A stretch of 35,459 nt of DNA from a virus. The position numbers and the translations under genes were made by a program. Under the pieces are notes generated by a model. The model did not search any database. It was not told the DNA's origin and saw only the letters and a list, made by a program, of their open reading frames with translations. Where the stretch lies: positions 1 through 35,459 of the IMG/VR virus record IMGVR_UViG_3300042154_001728; one strand, 5' to 3'. Shown piece after piece: positions 14,981-22,802 of the stretch. Position 1 is the first letter of the stretch. Each line of letters starts with the position of its first letter.

Positions 14981-16891
14981 ATGGCAGAACAACAACCGCA
15001 AAAACAAAACAATTTATTCTCTACCTTAAGACGTCTGTTTTCTACAGATGTTATCATTCGTAATGAGGGTGGAGATATGCTTAAAGTAATTGACACAGAT
15101 ACTATACAAAGATCTGGTGTTATTCAAACCAACTCTTTAATTGATAGATTTAATAAGGTATATACTACATCAACAGCTTATGGTGTAAACCTTAACTTAG
15201 CACAGAACTACCAATCAGCAAGGGTTCAAATATATGCAGACTATGACGCGATGGATACAGATGCTATTTGTTGTTCAGCATTAGATATCGTAGCAGACGA
15301 ATGTACACTTAAAAATGAACAAGGTGAAGTATTACAAATTAGATCTTCTGATGAAAACATTCAGAAACTCCTCTACAATTTATTTTATTCTGTACTTAAT
15401 ATTGAATTTAATCTTTGGTCTTGGGTTCGTAACATGGCTAAATACGGTGACTTCTACCTTAAATTAGAGATAGCAGAAAACTATGGCGTTTATAATGTGA
15501 TTCCTTTTTCAGCATATAATATTATTCGTGAAGAAGGATACAATCCAGAAAACCCTCAAGAGGTAAGATTTAAGTATGATCCAAATGCAACTCTGGCTTC
15601 ATCTACAGGATATAGTTCACAAAAAAACAATGATACAGGTATTTGGTTCGATAACTTTGAAATGGCGCACTTTAGATTAACTGGAGATGTTAACTATCTT
15701 CCTTATGGTAGATCTTATTTAGAACCAGGTCGTAAGTTGTTTAAACAGTATGTGTTGATTGAAGATGCCATGTTGATTCATCGTATTGTAAGAGCACCTG
15801 AAAGACGTATTTTCTATGTAAATGTAGGAGCTATACCTCCAGGTGAAGTAGATAATTACATGCAGAAGATGATTCAAAAGATGAAGAAAACTCCTTTGAT
15901 TGATCCAAATACAGGTAATTATAATCTTAAATATAATCAGCAAAACCTATTAGAAGACTTCTTTATCCCTGTAAGAGGTAATGATACATCTACTAAAATA
16001 GATACTGCAAAAGGTCTTGATTATAATGGTATTGAAGACGTAGCTTATTTCCGTGAAAAGTTATTTGCAGCCCTTAAAATACCTAAAGCTTTCATGGGTT
16101 ATGAAAAAGACTTAACTGGTAAAGCTACACTTGCTGCAGAAGATATTCGTTTTGCTAGAACTATTGAAAGACTACAAAGAATTATCATTAGTGAATTAAC
16201 TAAGATTGCATTAGTTCACTTATACGCACATGGATATACTAATGAGTCTGCCGCTAACTTTAGCCTTTCATTAACTAACCCATCTATTATTTACGATCAA
16301 GAAAGGATAGCACTCTTTAAAGAGAAGATTGATTTGGCTAAACAAGCAATGGAAGGATCATTATTACCTAGAGATTTTATTTACGATAAGATATTCCACT
16401 TCTCTGAAGATCAATATGCTGAACTTGAAGATATGATTATTGAAGATAAGAAAAGAGAGTTTAGATACGCACAGATCCAAGAAGAAGGCAATGATCCTGC
16501 AGAATCAGGACAGGCATACGGAACGCCTCACCAGATAGCTAGTCTATATGGAGGCAAAGAAGATTCTATGTTGAATGTACCTTATGGTTATGATGAGAAA
16601 AAGCCTGGTCGTCCAAAAGCTGTAACTTCTATCATTGGTACTGATAATTCTAGATTTGGTCGTGATCCAATTGGTCAAGCTGCTTATAGTAAAAATGCAG
16701 AAAGAGGAGAGGATGATATGAAGCCAAACTATAAAGGAGGAAGCCCATTAGCATTGGAAGGAACAATGGCCGAATATTTAAAGAATAAAAGTACTTTGAA
16801 TGCAATGACAAAGAAACACCAAAGAAAAGTTAATTTGTTTGAGCAACCAGATCTTTTAAGTGAAGACAATATAATTAATGGTTTAGATTAA
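14981..16891 (+). CDS. Portal protein, T4 gp20-like
   Basis: A 636-residue portal (T4 gp20 is 524). The signature region is clear: YGRSYLEPGRKLFKQ (243-257) and VRAPERRIFYVNVG (271-284), followed by the clip/stem region with IPPGEVDNYMQKMIQKMKK. A second conserved block (LKIPKAFMGYEKDLTGKATL) lies about 100 residues downstream. The C-terminal 120 residues beyond the usual core are disordered-looking and Gly/Asn-rich. It forms the dodecameric DNA gate at the unique vertex. It starts four bases after the terminase stop; the sheath and tube genes that separate these two in T4 are absent here. Confidence 0.95.
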   Translation: MAEQQPQKQNNLFSTLRRLFSTDVIIRNEGGDMLKVIDTDTIQRSGVIQTNSLIDRFNKVYTTSTAYGVNLNLAQNYQSARVQIYADYDAMDTDAICCSALDIVADECTLKNEQGEVLQIRSSDENIQKLLYNLFYSVLNIEFNLWSWVRNMAKYGDFYLKLEIAENYGVYNVIPFSAYNIIREEGYNPENPQEVRFKYDPNATLASSTGYSSQKNNDTGIWFDNFEMAHFRLTGDVNYLPYGRSYLEPGRKLFKQYVLIEDAMLIHRIVRAPERRIFYVNVGAIPPGEVDNYMQKMIQKMKKTPLIDPNTGNYNLKYNQQNLLEDFFIPVRGNDTSTKIDTAKGLDYNGIEDVAYFREKLFAALKIPKAFMGYEKDLTGKATLAAEDIRFARTIERLQRIIISELTKIALVHLYAHGYTNESAANFSLSLTNPSIIYDQERIALFKEKIDLAKQAMEGSLLPRDFIYDKIFHFSEDQYAELEDMIIEDKKREFRYAQIQEEGNDPAESGQAYGTPHQIASLYGGKEDSMLNVPYGYDEKKPGRPKAVTSIIGTDNSRFGRDPIGQAAYSKNAERGEDDMKPNYKGGSPLALEGTMAEYLKNKSTLNAMTKKHQRKVNLFEQPDLLSEDNIINGLD

Positions 16892-16899
16892 ATATTTAG

Positions 16900-16907
16900 A
16901 TATTTAT
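16900..16907 (+). promoter_or_regulatory. ATATTTAT intergenic motif, copy 5
   Basis: GATATTTATT in the 40-base gap after the portal gene, 24 bases before the ATG at 16932. TAGCGGACT follows directly (16910-16918); TAGCGGACT also occurs in the structured gap at 153-161. Confidence 0.4.
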
Positions 16908-16931
16908 TACTAGCGGACTCGTAAAAAAACT

Positions 16932-17783
16932 ATGGCAATAAAACATTCCAAATATCGCAATACTGGTATTTTATTTGAACTACTAGTTAGACAGACCACT
17001 TCCGATCTTTTGAATAATCAAGATTCAAAGGCTGTTAAGATACTTAAAAAGTATTTTACAAATACAGAATTAGGTAAAGAATATGGCCTTTATAGTGCCT
17101 TTTCAACCAGTCCTAAACTATCGGAAGGTAAAGCTGAAATTTTAGTTTCTACTCTTGTTGAGCAATATAAGAAACTTGACTATGAGAAAATAAACAAACT
17201 AAAATATAACTTGATAAAAGAAATTAAGCAGAACTACGATTTAGATAATTTCTTTAAGGCCAAAATAGATAACTATAAGCCTTATGCTTCAATTTATACT
17301 ATTCTTGAGTCACAGAACTCAAAGACATCAGATACTAAACAGTTGATTATAAACAAAATTAATCTTCTTGAACACTTAACAAAGCAAGATCTTTCTGACT
17401 CTAAGGCTCCTAAGTCTATAGTAGAAGATCTTATGAAGGAAGACAAAGAGATCAGACTTTTGGCTTATAAGCTAATGGTTGAGAAGTTTAATAACAAGTA
17501 TCAAGACATGTCTGAAAAGCAGAAAGAAGTATTAAAAGAATATATTACCAACATTTCTGATACAAAAAATCTCAAAACATATTTAAATAGTCAGTTAGAT
17601 GAAATTCAAAAAGAACTAACTGAATTAAAAAAGTCTTCAAAAGACCAGGTTGTTAAAATCAAATTAGAAGAAGTATTAAAATTTGTAAGTCCTATTAAAG
17701 AAAATCAGTCTATTAAAGATGAGACTATAACAGGAATTTTACAATATTTTGATTTGATTGACGAGTTAAAAAACAACCAATAA
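16932..17783 (+). CDS. Helical protein of the prohead block
   Basis: A 283-residue, Lys/Glu/Leu/Asn-rich, almost wholly helical protein. It begins MAIKHSKYRNTGILFELLVR, a start I recall from T4-like phages in the same position. It lies between portal and protease, where T4 has its small core proteins gp67 and gp68, so a prohead core or assembly role is the best guess. It is much larger than either T4 protein and I see no direct similarity. Its stop codon overlaps the next ATG (TAATG). Confidence 0.6.
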   Translation: MAIKHSKYRNTGILFELLVRQTTSDLLNNQDSKAVKILKKYFTNTELGKEYGLYSAFSTSPKLSEGKAEILVSTLVEQYKKLDYEKINKLKYNLIKEIKQNYDLDNFFKAKIDNYKPYASIYTILESQNSKTSDTKQLIINKINLLEHLTKQDLSDSKAPKSIVEDLMKEDKEIRLLAYKLMVEKFNNKYQDMSEKQKEVLKEYITNISDTKNLKTYLNSQLDEIQKELTELKKSSKDQVVKIKLEEVLKFVSPIKENQSIKDETITGILQYFDLIDELKNNQ

Positions 17784-18649
17784 TGTCTAAGTTTAACAAT
17801 CAATTTGCTACTCAAAAACTTCGCCAAGAAATGTCTGTGACTGGTACTGGAGCTACTTTTACTCCTGGAACTGGTGAACAAACTGCTCCTAGAGCAACTA
17901 AGAAAGTAGTTAAAAAGAAGTTAACCCCAGAAGAAAAAGACGTCGAACCTAAATTGGCAGCAGGTAAAGCTAAAGTATATATGAAAGATAAATGGGGTTG
18001 GAAAGACGCTCCATCTGTTCCTAATCGTCCATCAAAAGGTGGTTTTATCTACAAACAATTATTTGAAGAGCTAAATGACTTTGTTAAAGAGAATAAACTC
18101 AATATAAAGAATATTGGAGACTTTAATTATAATATGAGTATGCTAGGTTTAGCGGCTCAACAAATGAGAGATGAACAAATGTTTAATACTCTTGCTAAAT
18201 TAAGATCTCAAACAGACTTAATGTCTGCTATAGCTATTCTTGATGAGATAAAAATGAAGATAGAAAATGCACAAAATCTAGATAGAATAACTAAAAAAGA
18301 TGCATTAAAAGCAATAGAGAATATCAGAAATGAATATGAACCTGAGGAACAAGACGGTTATGAAGATAGCTATGATTGGTTTACTAATAGTAATATAAAT
18401 GAAAGTTATTCTAAGTTTAAAACTGAAACTAAAACCAGAGGTAAATCAGATCAATTCCATCAAGCAGTTCGTGAAGTAAGAAGGAAGGTACAGGAAATTA
18501 ATAGACTATTTGAATACGTAAGCCGCCTAAAATCAGAGCTATCTGAAGGTGAAGGTGGTCTTAAATATAAAATGCATACAGAAAAAGCCCTTGCAAAAAT
18601 CAAGGAAATGGTTTCAGAACTTAATCAAAACATAAAAAAGTTTAAGTAA
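17783..18649 (+). CDS. Prohead-block protein sharing an 11-residue motif with the capsid protein
   Basis: A 288-residue protein. Residues 23-33 (GATFTPGTGEQ) are identical to residues 74-84 of the major capsid protein, although the codons differ. A basic Lys-rich stretch follows (TKKVVKKKLTPEEKD), then a domain starting KAKVYMKDKWGWKDAPSVPN and a long helical region to the end. Position and shared motif point to a head-assembly role, perhaps docking at the same site as the capsid N-arm. The family is not recognised. Its stop overlaps the next small gene. Confidence 0.65.
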   Translation: MSKFNNQFATQKLRQEMSVTGTGATFTPGTGEQTAPRATKKVVKKKLTPEEKDVEPKLAAGKAKVYMKDKWGWKDAPSVPNRPSKGGFIYKQLFEELNDFVKENKLNIKNIGDFNYNMSMLGLAAQQMRDEQMFNTLAKLRSQTDLMSAIAILDEIKMKIENAQNLDRITKKDALKAIENIRNEYEPEEQDGYEDSYDWFTNSNINESYSKFKTETKTRGKSDQFHQAVREVRRKVQEINRLFEYVSRLKSELSEGEGGLKYKMHTEKALAKIKEMVSELNQNIKKFK

Positions 18650-18777
18650 TGGCAAAAGCAAAAGGTTCAGGTGGCGCAGCTAAAGTTACATTTGGTAAAA
18701 GAAGAAAAGGAAAAGCACAAAAATCATTTAACAAACACGACCGTTCTGAAAAGAATTATCGTGGACAGGGAAGATAA
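18649..18777 (+). CDS. 42-residue very basic protein
   Basis: A small gene whose ATG overlaps the preceding stop codon (TAATG) and which ends one base before an ATATTTAT motif. The product begins MAKAKGSGGAAKVTFGKRRK and ends EKNYRGQGR, with about one residue in three being Lys or Arg. Tight coupling on the left and a full-length frame up to the motif support a real gene. It could be a DNA-binding head component; T4 has similarly small core proteins in this place, but I see no sequence match. Confidence 0.65.
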   Translation: MAKAKGSGGAAKVTFGKRRKGKAQKSFNKHDRSEKNYRGQGR

Positions 18778-18785
18778 ATATTTAT
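18778..18785 (+). promoter_or_regulatory. ATATTTAT intergenic motif, copy 6
   Basis: GATAAATATTTATT occupies the whole 12-base gap before the ATG at 18790. It also contains GATAAATA, a match to the T4-type late promoter consensus in the sense direction. Confidence 0.45.
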
Positions 18786-18789
18786 TAGC

Positions 18790-20505
18790 ATGAGAACAAT
18801 TGAATTATATCGTAAGCATAAAGCCGGTGAAGTAAGTCGTGAGAAGTTTCTTTACGAAGTACGCCGTGATAAAAATCTTCCTTGGGTAACCAATGTTACT
18901 TCTTTTGATGATGCTGTAAGAATCCTTAAAAATAAAGGCGTAATTAGTGAAGCTGAGATTAGCGAGAACTACGAAGTACATTATTCTGATGGAGTTAGAC
19001 AAGCTAAGAAGTTTAAAGATATAAATCAAGCTATGTCTTTTGCTAAGTCATTGATAAATACTAATGACAAATTACAACATGTAGATATATTTAAAGCAGG
19101 ACCTAATTTTAATTCAACAGCAGATACTGATGCAGTAGTTGCTTGGTGGGGAGATGGTTCTTTTATGGATAATAAAGCAAAGAACGATCCTAAATTAGCC
19201 GCTAAAAAAATGTATTTAGGAGAAAATGAAATTGATGAAATTTCTGCTCAAACTAAATATAATGCTGCTATGAAAGCAGTAGACAGAGGTTGGTCATCTC
19301 GTGATAGTGATTCAAAATATAAAAAAGCTATTAGTCAAGGAAATAAATTTATAGAAGAAATAGATCCGGTACTTAAAAAAACAGTAGAAGATTTTGGTAA
19401 AAGTTTAGGCTTTGAAACTAAAATTGAAAAAGGTACAACTGGATTTCAATTCGAACCTATAGTTAAAATAACTATGGGTAAAGATTTAAAAACCCCAGAA
19501 ATTAAAGTAGTTATTACAAAAGATTCTGATAAAATAGAAGGTAGCCTACCAGATGAAGTTACTGAAAGAAGATTAGCAAATTTAATCAAACAAATTCAGA
19601 AAAAAGAATTAGATGTAGAACTTGGATCAGGTTCTTTAAATGAAGTTGATAATAACATCCCTACAGATCCTGCAGTCGATAGAGTAAATCCTTACTTCTT
19701 GAAAAAAGGAGTACAGATGTTATTAGCTAAAGAAAAAGAACTTACTAATGATTCATATATTAAAGCCTTAAATAAAGCTGCATCAATGCTTGAAAAGAAT
19801 CCTCATGCATTTGATGAGGAGATGTTTGCTAATGCAAAAGATGTAGAAAAGGCAGATGCTAAGCTTGAAACTGAAGAAGTTAAGAAAGCTAATCATAAAA
19901 ACAAGGCTAATGAGATGAAGAAAGTAAAGGTTAAATCCTTAAAAGAGTCTGCTATTGAAGACCTTACTACGCATCTTAAAAAAAAAGATTTAATTAACGA
20001 AGACGGACATTGGAAACACCATGTTGGCTCAGAAGTTCATACTCCTGATGGTCAAGGTAAAGTAATTGAAATAGTAGGCGGTACATTTACTGTTGAAATG
20101 GAAGATGGATCGCACAAAGATTATCAGATCAATACAATAGATCATTTTACTCAAAAGTCACAAGAACAAGAGCCTACTCAAGGAGCTCAAGCAGAACCAA
20201 CTGTAAAAGATATGTGGGCTAATTGGGATAAAAATCAAGCAAAACCTTTTGGTGGCATGGTTGGTAGTCCTGAACAATTTAAAAAGCCTTTAGATTTGTC
20301 TAAGATCAAACAATACATGGAAATGTATAAAGGTGATAAGGAAAAAATGGGTAAGCTTAAAGAGACTATAAAAAAATTAAAAGAAGCTATTAAATTTAAA
20401 GCAGCAGGAGAAACTATATTTAAATCTGATACTGAAGCTGCTGGATATGAAACTGATCTCAAAAAAGCAGGAGTAAAATATACAAAATCAAAAGCAAGTG
20501 AATAA
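18790..20505 (+). CDS. Large multi-segment prohead protein with many candidate protease sites
   Basis: A 571-residue mosaic. The N-terminus (MRTIELYRKHKAGEVSREKF through FDDAVRILKNKGVISE) looks like a small helical domain. A domain at about 59-125 contains NYEVHYSDGVRQAKKF. A basic-helical middle follows. A small beta-barrel-like segment at about 411-452 (HVGSEVHTPDGQGKVIEIVG) recalls KOW or SH3-type folds. [L/I]-x-E sites separate the parts: ISE 52-54, IDE 148-150, LNE 283-285, LKE 384-386 and INE 402-404. A protein cut by the neighbouring protease during maturation is a reasonable idea. Length far exceeds T4 gp67/gp68. Confidence 0.6.
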   Translation: MRTIELYRKHKAGEVSREKFLYEVRRDKNLPWVTNVTSFDDAVRILKNKGVISEAEISENYEVHYSDGVRQAKKFKDINQAMSFAKSLINTNDKLQHVDIFKAGPNFNSTADTDAVVAWWGDGSFMDNKAKNDPKLAAKKMYLGENEIDEISAQTKYNAAMKAVDRGWSSRDSDSKYKKAISQGNKFIEEIDPVLKKTVEDFGKSLGFETKIEKGTTGFQFEPIVKITMGKDLKTPEIKVVITKDSDKIEGSLPDEVTERRLANLIKQIQKKELDVELGSGSLNEVDNNIPTDPAVDRVNPYFLKKGVQMLLAKEKELTNDSYIKALNKAASMLEKNPHAFDEEMFANAKDVEKADAKLETEEVKKANHKNKANEMKKVKVKSLKESAIEDLTTHLKKKDLINEDGHWKHHVGSEVHTPDGQGKVIEIVGGTFTVEMEDGSHKDYQINTIDHFTQKSQEQEPTQGAQAEPTVKDMWANWDKNQAKPFGGMVGSPEQFKKPLDLSKIKQYMEMYKGDKEKMGKLKETIKKLKEAIKFKAAGETIFKSDTEAAGYETDLKKAGVKYTKSKASE

Positions 20506-21127
20506 ACAACTCTTAATAGAATATAGTGCTTTCCAACCACTTCCTCAGTCATTGACTGAAGGTCGTCGTTTAGCTAATGGTAATATGGTAGTATCTGGAC
20601 TAGTTCAGGCTACTGATAAACCTAATGCAAATAGAAGAATATATCCTTATCAAACTTTATTTGAACAAGTACAAAAGTATATTGCTGGACCAATTGCAGA
20701 AAATAGAGCATTAGGAGAATTAGATCACCCAGAATCTTCTATTATTAATCTTAAGAATGTTAGTCATAATATAGTAAGACTTTTCTGGGAAGGTAAAGAT
20801 TTATATGGTGATGTTGAAATACTTCCTACTCCATCTGGAAATATACTAAGAGAATTATTCAAGAATAATATTACCGTTGGTATTTCATCTAGAGCTATGG
20901 GTTCTGTTACTCCAATAGGCGAAGGACTTGTTCAAGTTGAAGATGATCTAGATCTTATTTGTTGGGATTTTGTATCTACACCATCAACTTATGGTGCATA
21001 CATGAAACCAATGGGTGGACTTAGAGAATCTATAGATCATACAATAGTACACCATAAAGAAAATAAAATACACCAATTAATATCAGATATTATTTGTTCT
21101 CAATCAGGTATTTGTTGTATTAAATAA
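20498..21127 (+). CDS. Prohead maturation protease, T4 gp21-like
   Basis: A 209-residue serine protease of the herpesvirus-assemblin-like U9/gp21 family. H77 in LGELDHPE and the serine in VGISSRAMGS (S130 or S131) are the catalytic His and Ser; an Asp near 150-157 completes the site. The frame opens with GTG at 20498, inside the end of the previous gene. This start is preferred because it gives KQLLIE at the N-terminus, as in T4 gp21; the first ATG is 29 codons later and would cut into the conserved fold. It cleaves core and capsid proteins after [L/I]-x-E and may activate itself at LIE8 or LTE21. Confidence 0.9.
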   Translation: MNKQLLIEYSAFQPLPQSLTEGRRLANGNMVVSGLVQATDKPNANRRIYPYQTLFEQVQKYIAGPIAENRALGELDHPESSIINLKNVSHNIVRLFWEGKDLYGDVEILPTPSGNILRELFKNNITVGISSRAMGSVTPIGEGLVQVEDDLDLICWDFVSTPSTYGAYMKPMGGLRESIDHTIVHHKENKIHQLISDIICSQSGICCIK

Positions 21128-21609
21128 TGGATAACTCACTAGAAATATTAAGGTTAAAGAAGTTAGCAGGACTTTTATCAGAAAGTGAAGTGAATGAATT
21201 AGGTCTAAAAGATCTTGGTATTGGTGCTGCAATGGCAGCTAGTTCTATATTTGGTAGTCCTCAACAAACTAAAGCTCAAGAACCTCAACAAATAGTTCAA
21301 CAAGCTAGTGATGATATTGATATTACAAGTTCTAAGGCTGCAAAACAAATTGAAAAGCAAGGTTATAAACCTGCAGCTGGTGGATTGCCTATTGATATAT
21401 CTATAGAAAGACTACAAAATATGATAGGCAAAGGAATAAAAATAGTACAAGGTAAAGCAGTAGGTGCAAATCAATCAGCAGCACAAATGGCAGCAATTCA
21501 AAAAGCAAAATCAAAAACATCAGGCCAAATAACACCTACTAATATAACTTTCTACAAAACTCTAGATAACGGAAATATTGAAGTTATAGTATTTTTAGGT
21601 AGTAAATAA
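21127..21609 (+). CDS. Protein between protease and scaffold, possible prohead core component
   Basis: A 160-residue protein beginning MDNSLEILRLKKLAGLLSE. The KLAG segment also occurs at the C-terminus of the scaffold (WQKLAGIK), and L-S-E is a candidate protease site. A glycine/alanine-rich segment (LGIGAAMAASSIFG) and a Gln-rich linker follow, then a small beta-containing domain with IKIVQGKAVGANQSAAQMAA. I do not recognise a family. It overlaps the protease gene by one base (TAATG). Confidence 0.6.
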   Translation: MDNSLEILRLKKLAGLLSESEVNELGLKDLGIGAAMAASSIFGSPQQTKAQEPQQIVQQASDDIDITSSKAAKQIEKQGYKPAAGGLPIDISIERLQNMIGKGIKIVQGKAVGANQSAAQMAAIQKAKSKTSGQITPTNITFYKTLDNGNIEVIVFLGSK

Positions 21610-21618
21610 AAAAATATT

Positions 21619-21732
21619 TCTAAGTTTACATATTTTACTACAGACTTAGATATTTATGGTATATGCGCCATGATCTAATATGGCACTACTATAAAAAAAT
21701 CCTTATATTGCTTTCATAATCTAATAAGCAAT
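21619..21732 (+). promoter_or_regulatory. Structured leader of the scaffold-capsid unit
   Basis: The 144-base gap before the scaffold gene, the longest between genes in the head block, holds three perfect inverted repeats. They are TCTAAGT 21619-21625 with ACTTAGA 21644-21650, GCCAT 21667-21671 with ATGGC 21680-21684, and ATTGCTT 21707-21713 with AAGCAAT 21726-21732. The second and third lie between the ATATTTAT motif and the ATG and could fold in the mRNA leader of the most highly expressed phage genes. Confidence 0.4.
21650..21657 (+). promoter_or_regulatory. ATATTTAT intergenic motif, copy 7
   Basis: ATATTTAT lies 96 bases before the scaffold ATG at 21754, the largest distance of the nine copies. 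It abuts the right arm of an inverted repeat. Confidence 0.4.
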
Positions 21733-21753
21733 CCCCGACACAATCTTATAAAC

Positions 21754-22779
21754 ATGAGCAAATTGTATCAAGACGCTATCCTTGATGCTAAAGCCTTAAG
21801 AGCATCTGCTATGGCAAACGCCAAAGCTGCGCTTGAAGAAGCTTTCGAACCTAAGATTCAAGAGATGCTTCGTTTGAAGTTATCTGAAGAATTGGATGAA
21901 GTAGAAGATCTTAAAGAAGATGAGGCTGAAGTAGAACAAGATATAGCAAACATGGAAGAAACCTATTCTGAAGATGGAATGGAAGAAAACCTTGACATCA
22001 ATGAGGCCGAGTTAGAAGAAATTCTTGCTCAACTCGAAGAACTTTCTAACGTTGATGAAGTTGGCCACGATAAACCAGAAATGGAAGAGGCTAAGCACGA
22101 TGAAATGAAAGAAGAAAATTTAAACGAAGCTGAAGAAGAAGAAGAGGAAGAAGAAGAAGTTGAAGGTGGAGAAGAAGTTGGTGACGAAACTAAAATTATC
22201 GACATCACTCTTGGCGACCTTAAACAAGTTCTTCAATCTGTAATGGCCGGATCACAAGATATGGGCATGGACGTTCCTTCTGACGAAGCAGACGCTGATT
22301 CTGAAGCTGAAGCTGAAATTTCATTAGATGAAATTCTTGCTGAACTTGAAGCAGAAGGTATTGAAGAAGCTAAAGATTCTGAACCTGAGCTTGAAGAGAA
22401 AAAAGAAGAAAAAGACGAAAAGAAAGACAAAGTAGAAGAAGAGCTTGAAGAAGCTAACGCTACTATTGAAGAACTTCGTCAAAGCCTACAAGAGGTTAAT
22501 CTTCTTAATGCAAAATATCTTTACATGAATAAGTTGTTCAAAGCTAAGACTTTGACTGAATCTCAAAAAGTAAAAGTAATTAATGCTCTTGATCGCGCTA
22601 CATCTGTAACTGAGGTTAAGAATACTTTTGAAACTTTGAAAGAGTCTTTCGAATCTAAAAAGCAACTTAAAGAATCAATTGGTTTTGCTTCACAAGCAGC
22701 TGGTATAGCTCCTAAACAACCTATTATCGAGCAAGATAATATGATGAGTAGATGGCAAAAACTTGCTGGAATCAAATAA
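21754..22779 (+). CDS. Prohead scaffold, T4 gp22-like
   Basis: A 341-residue, extremely acidic, helical protein with long Glu runs (near residues 125-140) and coiled-coil stretches, as expected for the core protein around which the shell is built and which is digested before packaging. It sits directly before the capsid gene, as gp22 does in T4. Candidate [L/I]-x-E sites are frequent, including LSE near residue 44 and IIE just before the C-terminal segment QDNMMSRWQKLAGIK. That tail is short and amphipathic and may bind the capsid protein, as scaffold tails do in other phages. Confidence 0.8.
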   Translation: MSKLYQDAILDAKALRASAMANAKAALEEAFEPKIQEMLRLKLSEELDEVEDLKEDEAEVEQDIANMEETYSEDGMEENLDINEAELEEILAQLEELSNVDEVGHDKPEMEEAKHDEMKEENLNEAEEEEEEEEEVEGGEEVGDETKIIDITLGDLKQVLQSVMAGSQDMGMDVPSDEADADSEAEAEISLDEILAELEAEGIEEAKDSEPELEEKKEEKDEKKDKVEEELEEANATIEELRQSLQEVNLLNAKYLYMNKLFKAKTLTESQKVKVINALDRATSVTEVKNTFETLKESFESKKQLKESIGFASQAAGIAPKQPIIEQDNMMSRWQKLAGIK

Positions 22780-22802
22780 CAAAAAACAAAATTAATAACA
22801 AA

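Noticed and set aside
22752-22802. Longer start for the capsid gene at 22752
   Set aside because: It would overlap the end of the scaffold gene and add an unlikely N-terminus; the ATG at 22803 has an A-rich leader and gives a gp23-like arm.
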